Shown here: positions 10,462-21,639 of the stretch, piece after piece | How positions within the stretch are numbered: position 1 is the first letter of the stretch | Layout: each line of letters opens with the position of its first letter | Assembly: GCA_015680685.1 (NCBI GenBank) | Contig: MNCI01025009.1 | Span: 80,968-110,883 of the forward strand | From: Gnetum montanum | Taxonomy: Eukaryota; Streptophyta; Gnetopsida; Gnetales; Gnetaceae | Reading direction: 5' to 3' | Length of the DNA stretch: 29,916 bases | The notes under the pieces: model-generated | The model's input: only the letters and a program-made list of their open reading frames with translations | The model's database searches: none | What the model was told of the DNA's origin: nothing | Program-made: the position numbers and the translations under genes

Positions 10462-10476
10462 TTTTTTTTTTTTTTT
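10462..10476 (-). other. LINE poly(A) tail
   Basis: Fifteen T on the + strand, i.e. an A15 tail on the element strand, between the left target duplication and the 3' UTR. Confidence 0.9.
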
Positions 10477-10496
10477 GGGAAAAAATCGAGTGAATT

Positions 10497-10502
10497 TTTA
10501 TT
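10497..10502 (-). terminator. LINE polyadenylation signal AATAAA
   Basis: TTTATT on the + strand reads AATAAA on the element strand. The A tail begins 21 nt downstream, the usual distance. It lies in an imperfect hairpin, GGGAAAAAAT (10477-10486) against ATTTTTATTCCC (10494-10505). Confidence 0.75.
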
Positions 10503-10635
10503 CCCAAAACAGAAGGCTATACATCTAAATAGCGCGGGCCAAAGCTGCTGACCCCACATCAACTGTGGACCTCAACCTCGGGTCCCTCGCAAGTCCCTAC
10601 CACCACAGGGCATCCCCGTTAGCAAGGGAAATGTC

Positions 10636-11472
10636 CTATCCCCAAACCTTTACATAGTGATTTGGAGCAAGCCGGGTATGTCCTAGCAATCCCACCACAC
10701 ACCCCACCCCCCACCCCCATCTAGGGGCTTTTGGGGGGTTCGTGGGTGGAGCCCCTACTCTCCTCGGAGGTTTCAAGTCTCGAAATTGGCTCTCTAGGCT
10801 AGCCACCAAGTGACGTCGATTTTCCTCAANGGTCCCCGCCCTGCGCGCAGTCATCATCCTTAGAGTCCCGGGGGGCGTTGCCGTAGTCCCGTCCAAGACC
10901 ACAGTATCCCCTGTTGGCAGGCCATGTCTCCCCTTCCACCGTTGATACACCTACGCAGGTTGAGGCGACAACTGGAGCAGCGAGATCAGGGTGCTAGATT
11001 GCCAGAGGGTACAGATTACTCCCAGATGCCTACTAGGGCATTGTCGTTGCAGAGACTCCCAGAGGAAGTGGGGGAGGTTGACTGGAGTCTCGGCGTGCAT
11101 GTGTTTGAGGAACATGAAGTGTACCTCGTTGAGTTTGTGATGTGAGCCCGACTGTATGAAGTAACTCTCGACCAGCGCCGTCGTGGCGCACTAGGCGGGC
11201 AAGAGGGCCGTCCCCCAGATGTGACCGTTGGTCGTCCAGGGGATGGGACCTTGAAAGAAATCGATTGCTGCGACATGGGACCATGCCACTAGGGGAATCC
11301 GATTCCTTGTTGTAAGGGCACCAATCATCGTGGCCACGTCACCCACGGTCACCAGGATTTGGTGCCCACGAAACACTGTGACCTCCTCATGCCATTTCGC
11401 GTAGAACGGCTGAACATCCAACTCCGGGTCCACCGCGATGCATTGCAGCACGTTGGTCCATCCCATCCGCGT
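10636..11472 (-). other. C-terminal extension of LINE ORF2, about 280 codons, function unknown
   Basis: Same frame as the zf-RVT tail, with only two stops (TAG at 11193-11191 and at 10953-10951). Contains FYAKWHEEVTVFRGHQI, DVATMIGALTTRNRIPLV, a stretch starting ALVESYFIQSGSHHKLNEVH, and PVNLPHFLWESLQRQC, then a basic/proline-rich end. It looks like folded protein, not 3' UTR. The pattern FY..W...V..RGH.I.V...DVA.MIGA recalls the ORF1-type or plant-mobile-domain-like proteins of plant retroelements, but I cannot assign a family by eye. It lies inside the target duplications, so it belongs to the LINE. Confidence 0.6.
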
Positions 11473-14400
11473 AACCCATTGCCAGAGCTCCAGTTTATTT
11501 TGGATGTCAGTAGCAGGCAGCTCAAGGTATGCACGCGTACCCATAACAACAGTAATTTCACCCCAAAGTCGGCGAAAGCAGTGTGCGAGCATGGCAGGTG
11601 CGGGAATATCTATCCCTTTAAAGACCCTATCGTTTTTGGCGTGCTAGAGGGTCCACAACGTAGCAAGCATCTGTGAATTTCCTAAGTAGTTTAGCGTGGG
11701 AAGGCCCGCTGTACATCATAAGTGTCGGGCCACGTGGCATTCATGTAGGAAGTGATGGAGTGTCTTCGCGTACTGATTGCACATCGGGCAGATGGTATTG
11801 ATGTTCATGCCACATGCTTGCAACCACGTGGGTATAGGGAGCACCTGGTTCAAGACCAGCCACTTGAAGGTCTTAATTTTTTTTGGCATGTGGCCTTTCC
11901 ACAGCCACATCCATTGGGGTCCACCGAGAATTGACATTGTAGCAGCTGTCGAGGGTGTAAGGTGACCTCAATTTCATGTGGGAGCGTGTTGATGTGCGCG
12001 CATAGTTGTCACCACACCAGGGAGTTTGACCCGACCGCCACCCAGGGAGGATATTTCCTCAGCAAAAGTTGCACCCATTGGGGGTGGTCGTCTGATAGTG
12101 AAGCGATACGATGAATAAGCTATTGCCTTCCCAATGCAGCTTCCACTACAAACAGCAGAATGCTAACAACCCCTGCCGAGCGGGGGAGAGTGATCTTTTC
12201 CTAGGACACCAAATGTATTTTCTGTCCACCATTTCCTCCTAATCATACAAAATCCCGGATTATTGCGTCAATTTTCTGAATGATGTCGAATGGTGGAGTG
12301 GCCATGGAGGTAGTAAATCTCGCCATGGCTGCTAGCACCGTTGATGCCAACACGATTTTCCCTTTGCAGGACAGGAACCTGTTCGCCCAGTGTGCTGTGC
12401 ACTTTTGGATTTTTGTTATGAGCGCCTGCCAGGTGCGTTGTTTGTGCTAGTTGTGCATTGGAATGCCTAGGTACTTGTCCTCTGCGAGCCCCGATAGAAT
12501 TCCCAAAATTTGGATGACTTTCCTACGAACACTGGGGTGGGTATGGGTGAGATGCAGCGTGGACTTACTTGGGTTGGGGGCTAGTCCCACTTCCCTCTCC
12601 ATCCTATCCAGCATCCTCAGGAGTGCCCAGGCCTGCAGCACGGCTACACGGGTCAAGATCATCGTATCATCTGCGTAGTGGACTGTTAAGCAGCGGATGC
12701 AGTGGATATCCAGCCCCTAAACACCTTCCTCGGCGTAGTAGGTTTGCATGAGGTCCATCACCAGGAGGAAGAGGAGCGGGGAAAGAGGATCACCTTGTTG
12801 AAGCCTGCGGCCCGTCCCTTGGAACCCCCAAAGGTGGCCGTCAATGTCCAACGAGTACCGTCCTCTCTTTTGAATCTGGAGGTACAAATCCACGAATGGT
12901 TTTGTAAACCCTTTTGCCTGCAGCACCGTCCTAAGGGCAGCCCAGCTTATTGAGTCATAAGCTTTAGTGATGTCTAATTTGATGCAAAGCCCAGGGAATC
13001 TTGTAGTGTTGAGGGAGTGTTAGATTTCCTGTAGGAGCAGCATCTGATCCTAGATATGTCAACCTTTGACAAACCCAACCTGGTTCTATTCGACCAGACG
13101 TGGCATGAGGGGCATCATCTTGGCAACCACCATCCGTGAGAATAGCCGTAGGAGGGAGTTACAAACGCTAATGGGATGGAAATGTCTAGGGGATATGGGA
13201 TTATCCTTCTTCGGAAGTAGGACCACGCATGAGTAGTTGATTTCTTTGCAGACCTGTTGCCAAGAGAGCATATGATTAAAGGCGTCAAGTAGATTAGGCC
13301 CAAGCAAGTCTTTGAATTCGTAAAAAAATTCGATGGGCCACCCATCCTGCCCTGGGGCTTTATCCGCCGGCATGGCCTGCAGTGTGGTATGGAGTTTGGT
13401 GTGGGAGAAGGGTTGCATGAGGAGCTGGTTGTCAGATGTGGTGAGGATCTGTGGGATATGGACTGAGATGGGATCCATGGGTTGCCAATGCCAAACCTGT
13501 TGCCAGTAGTGTAACAGGTTGTCCAGGCTGGATGATGAGTGTGATTGTTCCCTATGACCGAGGCCTTGAAGCAGGCGTTGCAATTGATGGCGGGTTCCCT
13601 GATGTGCCTTAGCTGCGATAAAGAAGAATTTTGTGTGTCTGTCACTAGCCTTGAGCCACCGTATCCGAGCCCTTTGACACCAGTATTCCTCCTCTTCGTG
13701 CGCTAAGGTCTCCAACTCCCCTAAGAGGGGGAGTTCCTCTTGGGCTAGATTGACTCCATGCTCTTGTTGGTTCTGGATGTCCTGCAAGTGTGCTTCCAGT
13801 TGTGTTCGATATCCTTTGAAGCTGTACTTGTCCTCCATGGAGAGGGCTTTGATTTGGCATTTGAGGGCCTTGAATCCATGCTTGAGGAAGTCTTGTGGTT
13901 CCTGTATGTCATTATACCCTTGCCAGATGGACTAGACCAGCTCGCCAAACCAAGGCTTGGTCAGCCAGGTTCGTTCGAAGCTGAACGGGTGTGGGGCCTT
14001 GGAGACGTCTGTCTCCAGGTTACAGATGATGGGTCGGTGATTCGAGGCCACACGGTCCTACCCATAAGCGTGGACTTCCCACTCCAACAACAATGCAACG
14101 TTGACCCATACCCGGTCAATGCAAGATTACACCCGGGCTGGTCCCTACCGTCTGTTGCTCCAGGTGTACCTGCAGCCTATGATCGCCAAGTCTATGAGGC
14201 CAAATTTCTATAATAGGGTCAGGAATTCAGGTGCCCCCTAGGGCTCTGAAACAGAACCCCGGGTCTTCTCCTAGCTGTATAGCTGTTGGTTAAAGTCCTT
14301 GATGAGGAGCCATTAAGGACCTTGTGGGACTAGCTCCGACACCTGGGATAATTCCCGTATGCGGTCCTGCCACACCTGGGCCCCATAAATGTTGGTGATC

Positions 14401-14681
14401 CAGACATCCGGGCCTAGCAAGTGCACTGTAATGCACTAGTCGAATGCATCGAGCAGGGACGAGGCCACCCTGGTGAGGACAGCGAGTCCACTAGCCCATC
14501 CCTGACTAGGCACGATGTGATTGCACCATCCCTTCCACTGTAGTACCTTAGTTTCTGTCTACCATAATTTTGTCTCTTGGAGACATACCACATTGCACCC
14601 CTCAGTGTGCACGAGTCGTTTCAGGGTATGTTGCTTATACAGGGTACCCTATCCCTGACAATTCTAGGAGAGAACCTTCAT
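10636..14681 (-). pseudogene. LINE ORF2: endonuclease, reverse transcriptase, zf-RVT and C-terminal extension
   Basis: Remains of the enzyme that nicks target DNA and copies LINE RNA. From the ATG at 14681: APE endonuclease start MKVLS*NCQG*G, then CLQETKLW, NIYGAQVW and LIKDFNQ (family LxGDFN), and SNHRPI near 14030 (family SDHxPI, catalytic Asp replaced). RT motifs are KAPGQDGWPIEFF (about 13345), FHPISVCN, IKLDITKAYDSISW, LQQGDPLSPLLF (about 12790), YADD at 12677-12666, and GLAPNPSKS..YLGIP. A zf-RVT domain follows at about 11937-11730 (PKKIKTFKWL, C-P-M-C, H-x3-H-x3-C). A frameshift between about 12240 and 11940 separates RT from zf-RVT. I count about 17 in-frame stops. Beyond the usual tail (LWTL*HAKNDRVF) the frame goes on to the TAG-interrupted end at 10636. 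Not functional. Confidence 0.9.
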
Positions 14682-16053
14682 GGCGAAACAAATAGACGTC
14701 TCTTGTAAACCTCCCAAAGTGTAGGTTGCACTCCCAGGTTGATATACAGTTGCATGACCATGTGCCAGGTTTGGGCACTGTCAAGGCATCCAACCTTGGC
14801 CAATGGTTGGATGATCTCCATCCCCTTCTCCCGCAGCACCCCCAGCAACCTTCAGGGAGTTTGGGCCACTTCAAACACCTGCTAGTGGTGATCTAGTCAG
14901 TCAACGATGGCAGCGTCTGCCCCACCACGCAACGTGCTTGCCCCTCATCTTGGGGATGTGGGGCGAGGCAGTGCAGCTCATCTGGGCACTTGCACCAACC
15001 AGGGCACCACGATGAGCCTTACCCGTCATGCCTGATTAGTCATCCTGGCCAGCAGCCATTGGGCCACCTCCGTGGGAGGCCCCTGATGCATCCCTGACCC
15101 ACCGTGGCCAAGGCCATTCACTGTGTTGTTACCTAGGGCCGGACTAGGGTCGGAGGCAACCCCCACCTTACACTGCAGAACCCCCACCTTACCCAGCGCA
15201 ACACCAGTGGGTTCCAACAAGCCCTTTTTGGCCACCTGGCCCTTTTCCCGATAAGCTGCCAACCCCCACCATTGGGTGCAGGGGTGGGACGACCTTGTTT
15301 CGTAGGGTCAACGCCAATAGCGATGTCCACAGTCGAGGTCAAGGCCTTCGATGGAAGATTTTTGAACTACACGCAGACCCGTTCCTCTCTGAGGTCAGTG
15401 TCCAGCACAAGTTCATCAACCCGGTCTTTGGAGGGCAGGGACTACCATACACAGAACCATGCAAAACCCAAATGGTCCATCCCCTCGGTGAATGGGTCAA
15501 ATTTAATAAACTCATCAAATAGCACAGCCAACAAGTGCAGGAACTCCACCGACCAGTATTCTAGAGTGAGACCATGCAACCAAATCCACACCGGTGCCCG
15601 TTCGAACAGATCTTTATCATGATGTGCCCCCGGATGCCAGGGTGCCAACGCCAACCCCCGTGTCCCATAAAACCAGGGCCCTTCCACCAGGATGCATTCC
15701 TTGTCCGCCGCCGAGGTGAAGCAAAACAGGAGATGGTCGTCAACTAGGCTTTTGACTATCACTGTATCCAGCCCCCAAACCGACCATACCCATCTCCAAA
15801 CCAAGTCCATCTGAGGCTGCGCTCCCTCCAAGACAAACTTGCTGAGCAAGCTACGCTCCAACCGTTCCAGTGTGCCCACATCCGGGTGACCCACCTTTAG
15901 CCGTAGCACCGTACCATCCCATGAGCAGGCTGTGAACTCTACGGTACCTTCGGGTATGGCTTGCGGGTTCCCTAGTCTGACCTCCCTCATGTCGTTCGTA
16001 GCTTTCGTTATGGTCTCCGTGTCCGCCTATGCCGCCGCGGCCACCTATGCCAT
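14678..16053 (-). pseudogene. LINE ORF1 with DUF4283-like RNA-binding domain
   Basis: The ORF1 protein of plant L1 elements binds the element RNA. The main frame is open from 15990 to 15442: VEFTACSWDGTVLRLKVG, then ...VKSLVDDHLLFCFTSAADKECILVEGPWFYGTRGLALAPW and GLTLEYWSVEFLHLLAVLFDEFIKFDP, the pattern of DUF4283. An in-frame ATG at 16053 upstream is cut off by two TAGs. Downstream (15342-15133) the frame encodes a basic region (GGWQLIGKRARWPKR). I see no CCHC zinc knuckle where related proteins usually have one. After a frameshift, a 54-codon open stretch (LREKGMEIIQPL..., YINLGVQPTLWEVYKRRLF) ends at a TGA (14680-14678) overlapping the ORF2 ATG as ATGA. Broken gene. Confidence 0.75.
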
Positions 16054-16160
16054 CGTGTTTGCCTGGGTCACCATGTCCGTCTGTGCCCACCCTATGCCCT
16101 CTATCAATAGCTACATTTTCAAACTCAACCTTAATCTATTGGATATGCTCTTTGTTTCCA

Positions 16161-16173
16161 TTTCATTGTATAA
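16161..16173. repeat. LINE target-site duplication, right copy
   Basis: TTTCATTGTATAA, identical to 10448-10460. It marks the LINE 5' end at 16160. Confidence 0.9.
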
Positions 16174-18959
16174 ATAATTGTATAAGTTATTTACATGTCT
16201 ATCGTTCTTTTAATGCTTGTCTTTTTATGCTTTACATTGTGTTATAAAAGGAAATGAACAATATAGTTACAAAACTTGGGTAGAACTCTTTCACTCCATG
16301 ATCGCTATGAAAGAAAGCTTGATAAAAATTTTCAATATCTTTAAAATAGAAAGAATAGTTCATTATCTTGCTTTGAATTAAATGCCACACACATTTGTCA
16401 TTTTTCATCATTTTCAATAAACTAATATGTTTTTATTTAACAAATTCTCTTTTCTTAGTCTAAATCATATTTTTAATAACTTGATAGTGTTTGGTGATTT
16501 CCAATAAAATTCTAGTTGTCTTACATTCTTAACCAAACCATAATTAATTGTTTGCATTTTGGCCTTTGTAAACATTAAAAGTACCTATAATCACAATTTT
16601 CTATAAGACTCACACTTCAATTCTAATTCTTCTATATACATTGGCTTGCCAGTTATTGGAAAACCAACTAAGCATGTCTCATAGACATTGTAAAGATGTC
16701 CAAGCATACAATTGAACTGGAACTTTATAATTCAATATTGCCCACCAAAATTGGACCCATTACAAAGTTAAGACTATTACTGCTAAGACAGTACCAAATT
16801 TAATATCGCAAGTAAGAAATCTATGCTTTTGTAGCAAAATTTAGCTATCACCATATAAAATGTACTTGAATTAAATCTAAACTTGAGTATTTTACTATCA
16901 CGATAAAATCTAAAACCTTAAAATGCATTCTTAGAGCCTTTAAAAAATAAAAATAAAACACTAACCCATTAGCATTGCGTAGGCATTGAATAGCATCCTA
17001 TGTCCTAGCAATACCAAAAATGTCAAATTTATTAAAGAAATATCTATTATATAACACCTTCACTCTCTATGCTATTGATCCATCAATGTTTAAAAATCTA
17101 CAATGAAGACATGTTATAACTTCTCTATGAATTTTTTTGAATATTTAATTTTGGTAATTATTACATTTCCTTTTACATCTAAAAATGTTATAAAACCATT
17201 TGCTCTAATTTTTTTCTCCACTTTCCTTCATTCTACACCTTTTTAGAAGTTTCTTTCAGTGAGATCTTCTTTGATCCATTTTTTATTAATTTAATATCCA
17301 TTATCTAGTTTTATTTTAATGTAATATAAAATTTTTCTATATTTGTTGCCAAGTTTCAACTTCATAAATATTCTAAGAAGAAATAGCTATATTCAAATGG
17401 CTTTAAACTTAAACAATAAATTCAAAATACAAAGTACTAGAGCTAGCTAAATATAAAATTTAATTAACCAATTACATGCATGGGATAGCGATATTACCTC
17501 AAATTTTGTTATTTCATAGCATGTGTTAGCAATATGTATGAGGCCAAGGTGCAAGATGGGGCTACACAAGCCCTTGCAGGGCCCTATAACACTAGTAGTC
17601 TTTCCACATGATAATATATTAATTTTTTGTTTCCAATTTCTATGTGACAATCTATTAATGTTAATGGCAATCATGTTAGATTATTATTTAAACAATAGTG
17701 AATAACAACATTAAATATAAAATTAAATATTTGATTTTGATAGTAATGAAATAAAGAAATTTCGTATATTAGGAAATAATATCTTTATATTAATTAGGTT
17801 ATAATGTTATGACAAGATAATTAAAATAATTATTTATTTACTAATATTGATATTTTATTACGTTCGTATAGATCTAAGGATCTATCAGGCAAATGAACTT
17901 GTATAAAATACATAAGTAGCAATAAATCATGAGTACAATAAATGTATCCAATATTTATGTAACTTGAACACTTCTTTTATATAATACTAATACTAGTAGC
18001 TTGAATAGCTCATATAAAGACTAAAGATTTGCTATTTTCTTTTAAAGAAATTTTTTCCATGATATTTTAATAATACATGTTACTTATCTTCTACCACCTG
18101 CAATAAATATAGTTAACATATTTTCTCTTTATATTCCACATTGTTCCAACTTCTAGTTTCAATGCCAAGATTGTGTGATCCCATTCTTATTATCCTAATT
18201 TGTGCTCTTATGAATATTGGTATTGTTGCATATAGATATTTTGTTTTATTTTATTTGTGACATCTAATATTTTATGAGTAAAATTGAAACCTTTTTTTTT
18301 TTGTATTTATACCTTATTTTGATATCTTTCTAAAGCTTTCTTGTAACACGTTTCCAAGCTTGTTCTTAATTTAATATTCTAATTTTTTAAGTTAAAATTG
18401 TCCTTCATAAAACCACCCCATTGTTAAGATTTTTGGATCATCTTTGGAAAGATCTTATTGCTATTTTTACTTCTCAAGTATAAAGTTAAGAACTAATACA
18501 TTACTTTAACTTCTAATGGCAAAAAATTATACTTTAATAAAAATCTTACATTTAGGACTTGAATTTTCACCTTGAATTGCTATTTTTGAAGTTTTTAAAG
18601 TTTTTTTAATGATTCTTGATAAAGTCCTAGCCCCATGCCACACATCCATAAAGTGTCGTGGTTTATACAATTGTTAAAATAATATTTTTTCCAAATTTTT
18701 AAAGTCCAAATATTGTGATTGGTACATTTGTTATTCAGATTTCACAATATGTTATTACATAATTTTTTTCAAAGAAATTAAACTATCACATTAACAATTT
18801 CTCTATAGTAAATAATGAACTAATACAATAAATATTATGAAGAAAATGATAAATATAATAGAGGATGTTTTTGTTTCTACATGGTGGAAACACCTCATTT
18901 TTCTTTTATCTCATGAAAAATAGTGTCGTATATGCTTTTACACATCCTAAACCCATGTA
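16174..18959. other. AT-rich intergenic DNA, nothing recognised
   Basis: About 2.8 kb of strongly AT-rich sequence with dense stops in all frames, A and T runs and no clear repeats or transposon ends. Before the LINE arrived, this DNA was directly continuous with the 3' flank of the RING gene. The short frame at 17523-17705 has no family motif. It may contain old, unrecognisable repeats. Confidence 0.5.
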
Positions 18960-19579
18960 TCCACTATTGGGATTACCAAGCACTATGCTACTAGGCGAAC
19001 CAAGTAATAACGCTACTGGCATTACCAAGCAAATACTTGTTTACGATTGAAACTAGTTGTGCTCATTCTACCAATTCATTAATATGCATGGAAACTTAAA
19101 TATTGACTAAGTACATGAAAAGTAAATCTAAACTAAGTCAAAGTGCTACAATGAATATGAATCAATCTTGATCTTATTTCCGTCTGTGGAATGTGTTCAT
19201 GTACATTGCCACTCGAATAAGACATCGTACAACTAACTCAGATACACACTATGGGCACTCATTGACTATTCTTTAAGACTAAAATAAAACTACAAGAGTT
19301 TGGCTACTCTATTGATTAAATGACTTCCAAACTATGCATCCAAGTGTTATATTTATAGGTTGACACACATCCCCTAATATCAAATATTTGATAACCTAGC
19401 ATGTCATCCAATATCAGATATGTGATATCGTGGCTCTGATATTGAAGCTACAATATCGGAGCTCCAATATCATAGCTAATCAAAAATTGCCTTTTTGTCA
19501 AATAGATGTGATATAACATCAACAATATCATAGATGCGATGTCGCATCAATGATATCCCAGCCAATTGATGATTCATCA
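18960..19579 (-). repeat. 3' LTR of element C, outer end unresolved
   Basis: Shares with the B LTR the segment GGATTACCAAGCACTATGCTACTAGGC and with B and D the segments CTCGAATAAG, CACTATGGGCACTC and AACTACAAGA. TATAAATA (minus) lies at 19357-19350. The GATATC array is present but decayed at about 19405-19560. The right end GATTCATCA at 19571-19579 is secure; the expected TGATGAG left end was not found. Confidence 0.6.
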
Positions 19580-21639
19580 TACCCTCATGATTAAGTAAAA
19601 ACTCATCCTTAAGTTAATAGGATAGGACTGAGCTTTCTTTACAAAAAATTGAGAATGATGGGATTATTAACTGATGCTAACTATTGATGGACTCTGAGTG
19701 CTACATTATAAAATTTTATTTGAGTGGATGCATACAAAATGATAGAGTGATAAAAAGACTAGACAGACTTTAAAGATTACAAAATTTGCAAAGGTCTTCA
19801 TAAATTCGCTGAAGATGATTCTTCTTATTGCCACTACTAGTGGCAAAATTTTAACCTTGATTGCTATGTTGATGCTTCTCTAGTTATTTAGAACATTCTT
19901 GAAGGAAGGATTGAAATATCTTCTCATTGTCCCATGGATCTAGCAACATGCAAAGTTTGAGCCACTATCTTGTATGTGCTACAATTTGTCCATGGGCATA
20001 TTCTCCATTGTCCTCCGCTTGGCTTCCTTTTCATGCCTGGAAGAAGACCTTCTTCCTTAGGCATTTCTTTTAGCATCACCTATAGTCACTAAAGGATCAT
20101 TATTAGTTTTGGTAAATTTTCCTTAATAACTAACCCTTTTTGGATCACTTAGTTTGCATTTAAGAACAAGGTGATGACAACATACTATGGCCAAGGCTAC
20201 AAGGTAACTAAAGTCATCAAGTTGTTTACATTATTTTGATCAATTACTATTAGTTACCATAATGTTCAAAAATAGGACTATTAGAAAAACTATGGCTAGG
20301 AACATTCATATATTTTAATCATGAAAAGTAGGAAAATTCTAATTAAAATTCATGAGAATTAGTCCCAAAATCATGCATAAATTTAGAGAAACTATCAATG
20401 ATGTTCTAGAAGATGTGAAGGTTAGTTCAAAGCCATGATCAACAAGAGTTATGTAAGTGGGACCTATCCAAAATAGGCTCTTGCAATAATGCCCTTGCAT
20501 AACCACTTCTATAGATGTTCATGAGCACCCAAGAAATTAAATGTAGACCATTCCTTTATTCCAAACAACACACAACTACTGTGGTTGGAATGTTGCACTA
20601 CACTACACAAAATCAAAAGGCTCATAATCACATGCAGTAGTGAGGTGTATAATGGGATGAGAAGGGATTGCAAAGATCAGGATGTAAGGTACTTGACCAT
20701 GTCCACAATAGGTTCATGTGAAAAATATGATTAAAATGATCAACATACCTATCTCTCTAAGTTTAGACCAAGTCCATACCATGAATAGCGACCTCACATT
20801 GATGTGTTGCATCCTACCAACCACCATGAGTCCACAACCATCTAAAAGAACAATCATCACTCCAAAAAAGAGAAGAAAAGAGAAGAAGGAAGGAAGGGCC
20901 TCAGTTAGAGGGGCACCATAAAGCATGGGAAACATGTCTTTCTAGCCCCATAATTAGTGCTTGTAGCCCATTATTGTGTCTAAGGGTTGTGCTTTGAATT
21001 CCCATTCTTGCTTTTTTTACTCTCTTTTTTTGTTTTATTTTTTTATTTCTATTTTTTTTTGTTTTTTTTTTGAATTTTTGGATGGGAGGAACACCATGCA
21101 AAGACAAAGCTTCCTATTTATTGGTCAATGAAGGAGTGATAATATGTTCCAAAAGGAGTCATAAACCACATGAAGAAAGTCAAGAAGAAAACCCAACAAG
21201 TCTCCTTGAATTCACACACTTTACCATTCGCACTTGGCCATTTCCTCTTTTTTCAAGATATAATGATCATTCATGAATTTTAGTTTCATAAAAGAATAAC
21301 CAAATTTTTTCCATGAAAAAGACCTTTTATTTAGAGAACTGGAAGGATGGATGAGGTGGTTTCACTTCTTTACACAATTACTTACCCAATCATGTTGATA
21401 ACATAGCACAAAAACCCAACACATGGTGTTGACTTCTGCATCATGAATTGGAAATATTATTAACAAAAACATAAAATACATTCATAAAACATAAAGAGAA
21501 TAAATCAAGAAAAGAGAAAAATATAAAGAAAAGAAAACTATTAAGAAATGAAAAACATATGAAGAATTAGAAAATTTTGGAAGAAATAGGAAAATAATAA
21601 AAAATTGAAAAACACAAATAGTGAAAAATAATTATTAGT

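Larger units (their letters stand above)
10461..16160 (-). mobile_element. Near-complete L1-type LINE, inactive
   Basis: A 5.7-kb non-LTR retrotransposon bounded by perfect 13-bp target-site duplications. Read on the minus strand: a short 5' leader, ORF1 with a DUF4283-like domain, ORF2 with endonuclease, reverse transcriptase, zf-RVT and a long C-terminal extension, then a 3' UTR with AATAAA and a 15-nt A tail. The duplications and tail show target-primed reverse transcription and little or no 5' truncation. Both ORFs hold many stops (mainly TAG) and at least two frameshifts. It is much more GC-rich than its surroundings. It lies tail to tail with the RING gene. One unresolved base (n) is at 10830. 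Confidence 0.93.

Noticed and set aside
11359-11676. + strand frames opposite the LINE ORF2 tail
   Set aside because: Antisense to a frame with clear LINE homology upstream; they have no motif of their own.
15851-16090. Glycine/histidine-rich minus-strand frame (MGTDGHGDPGKHD...)
   Set aside because: It overlaps the DUF4283 start in another frame and its composition comes from GC-rich repeats. It might be the original ORF1 N-terminus moved by a frameshift, but I could not show that.
17447-17705. Overlapping + and minus frames in the AT-rich spacer
   Set aside because: Short, mutually antisense, no recognisable residues pattern; expected by chance.
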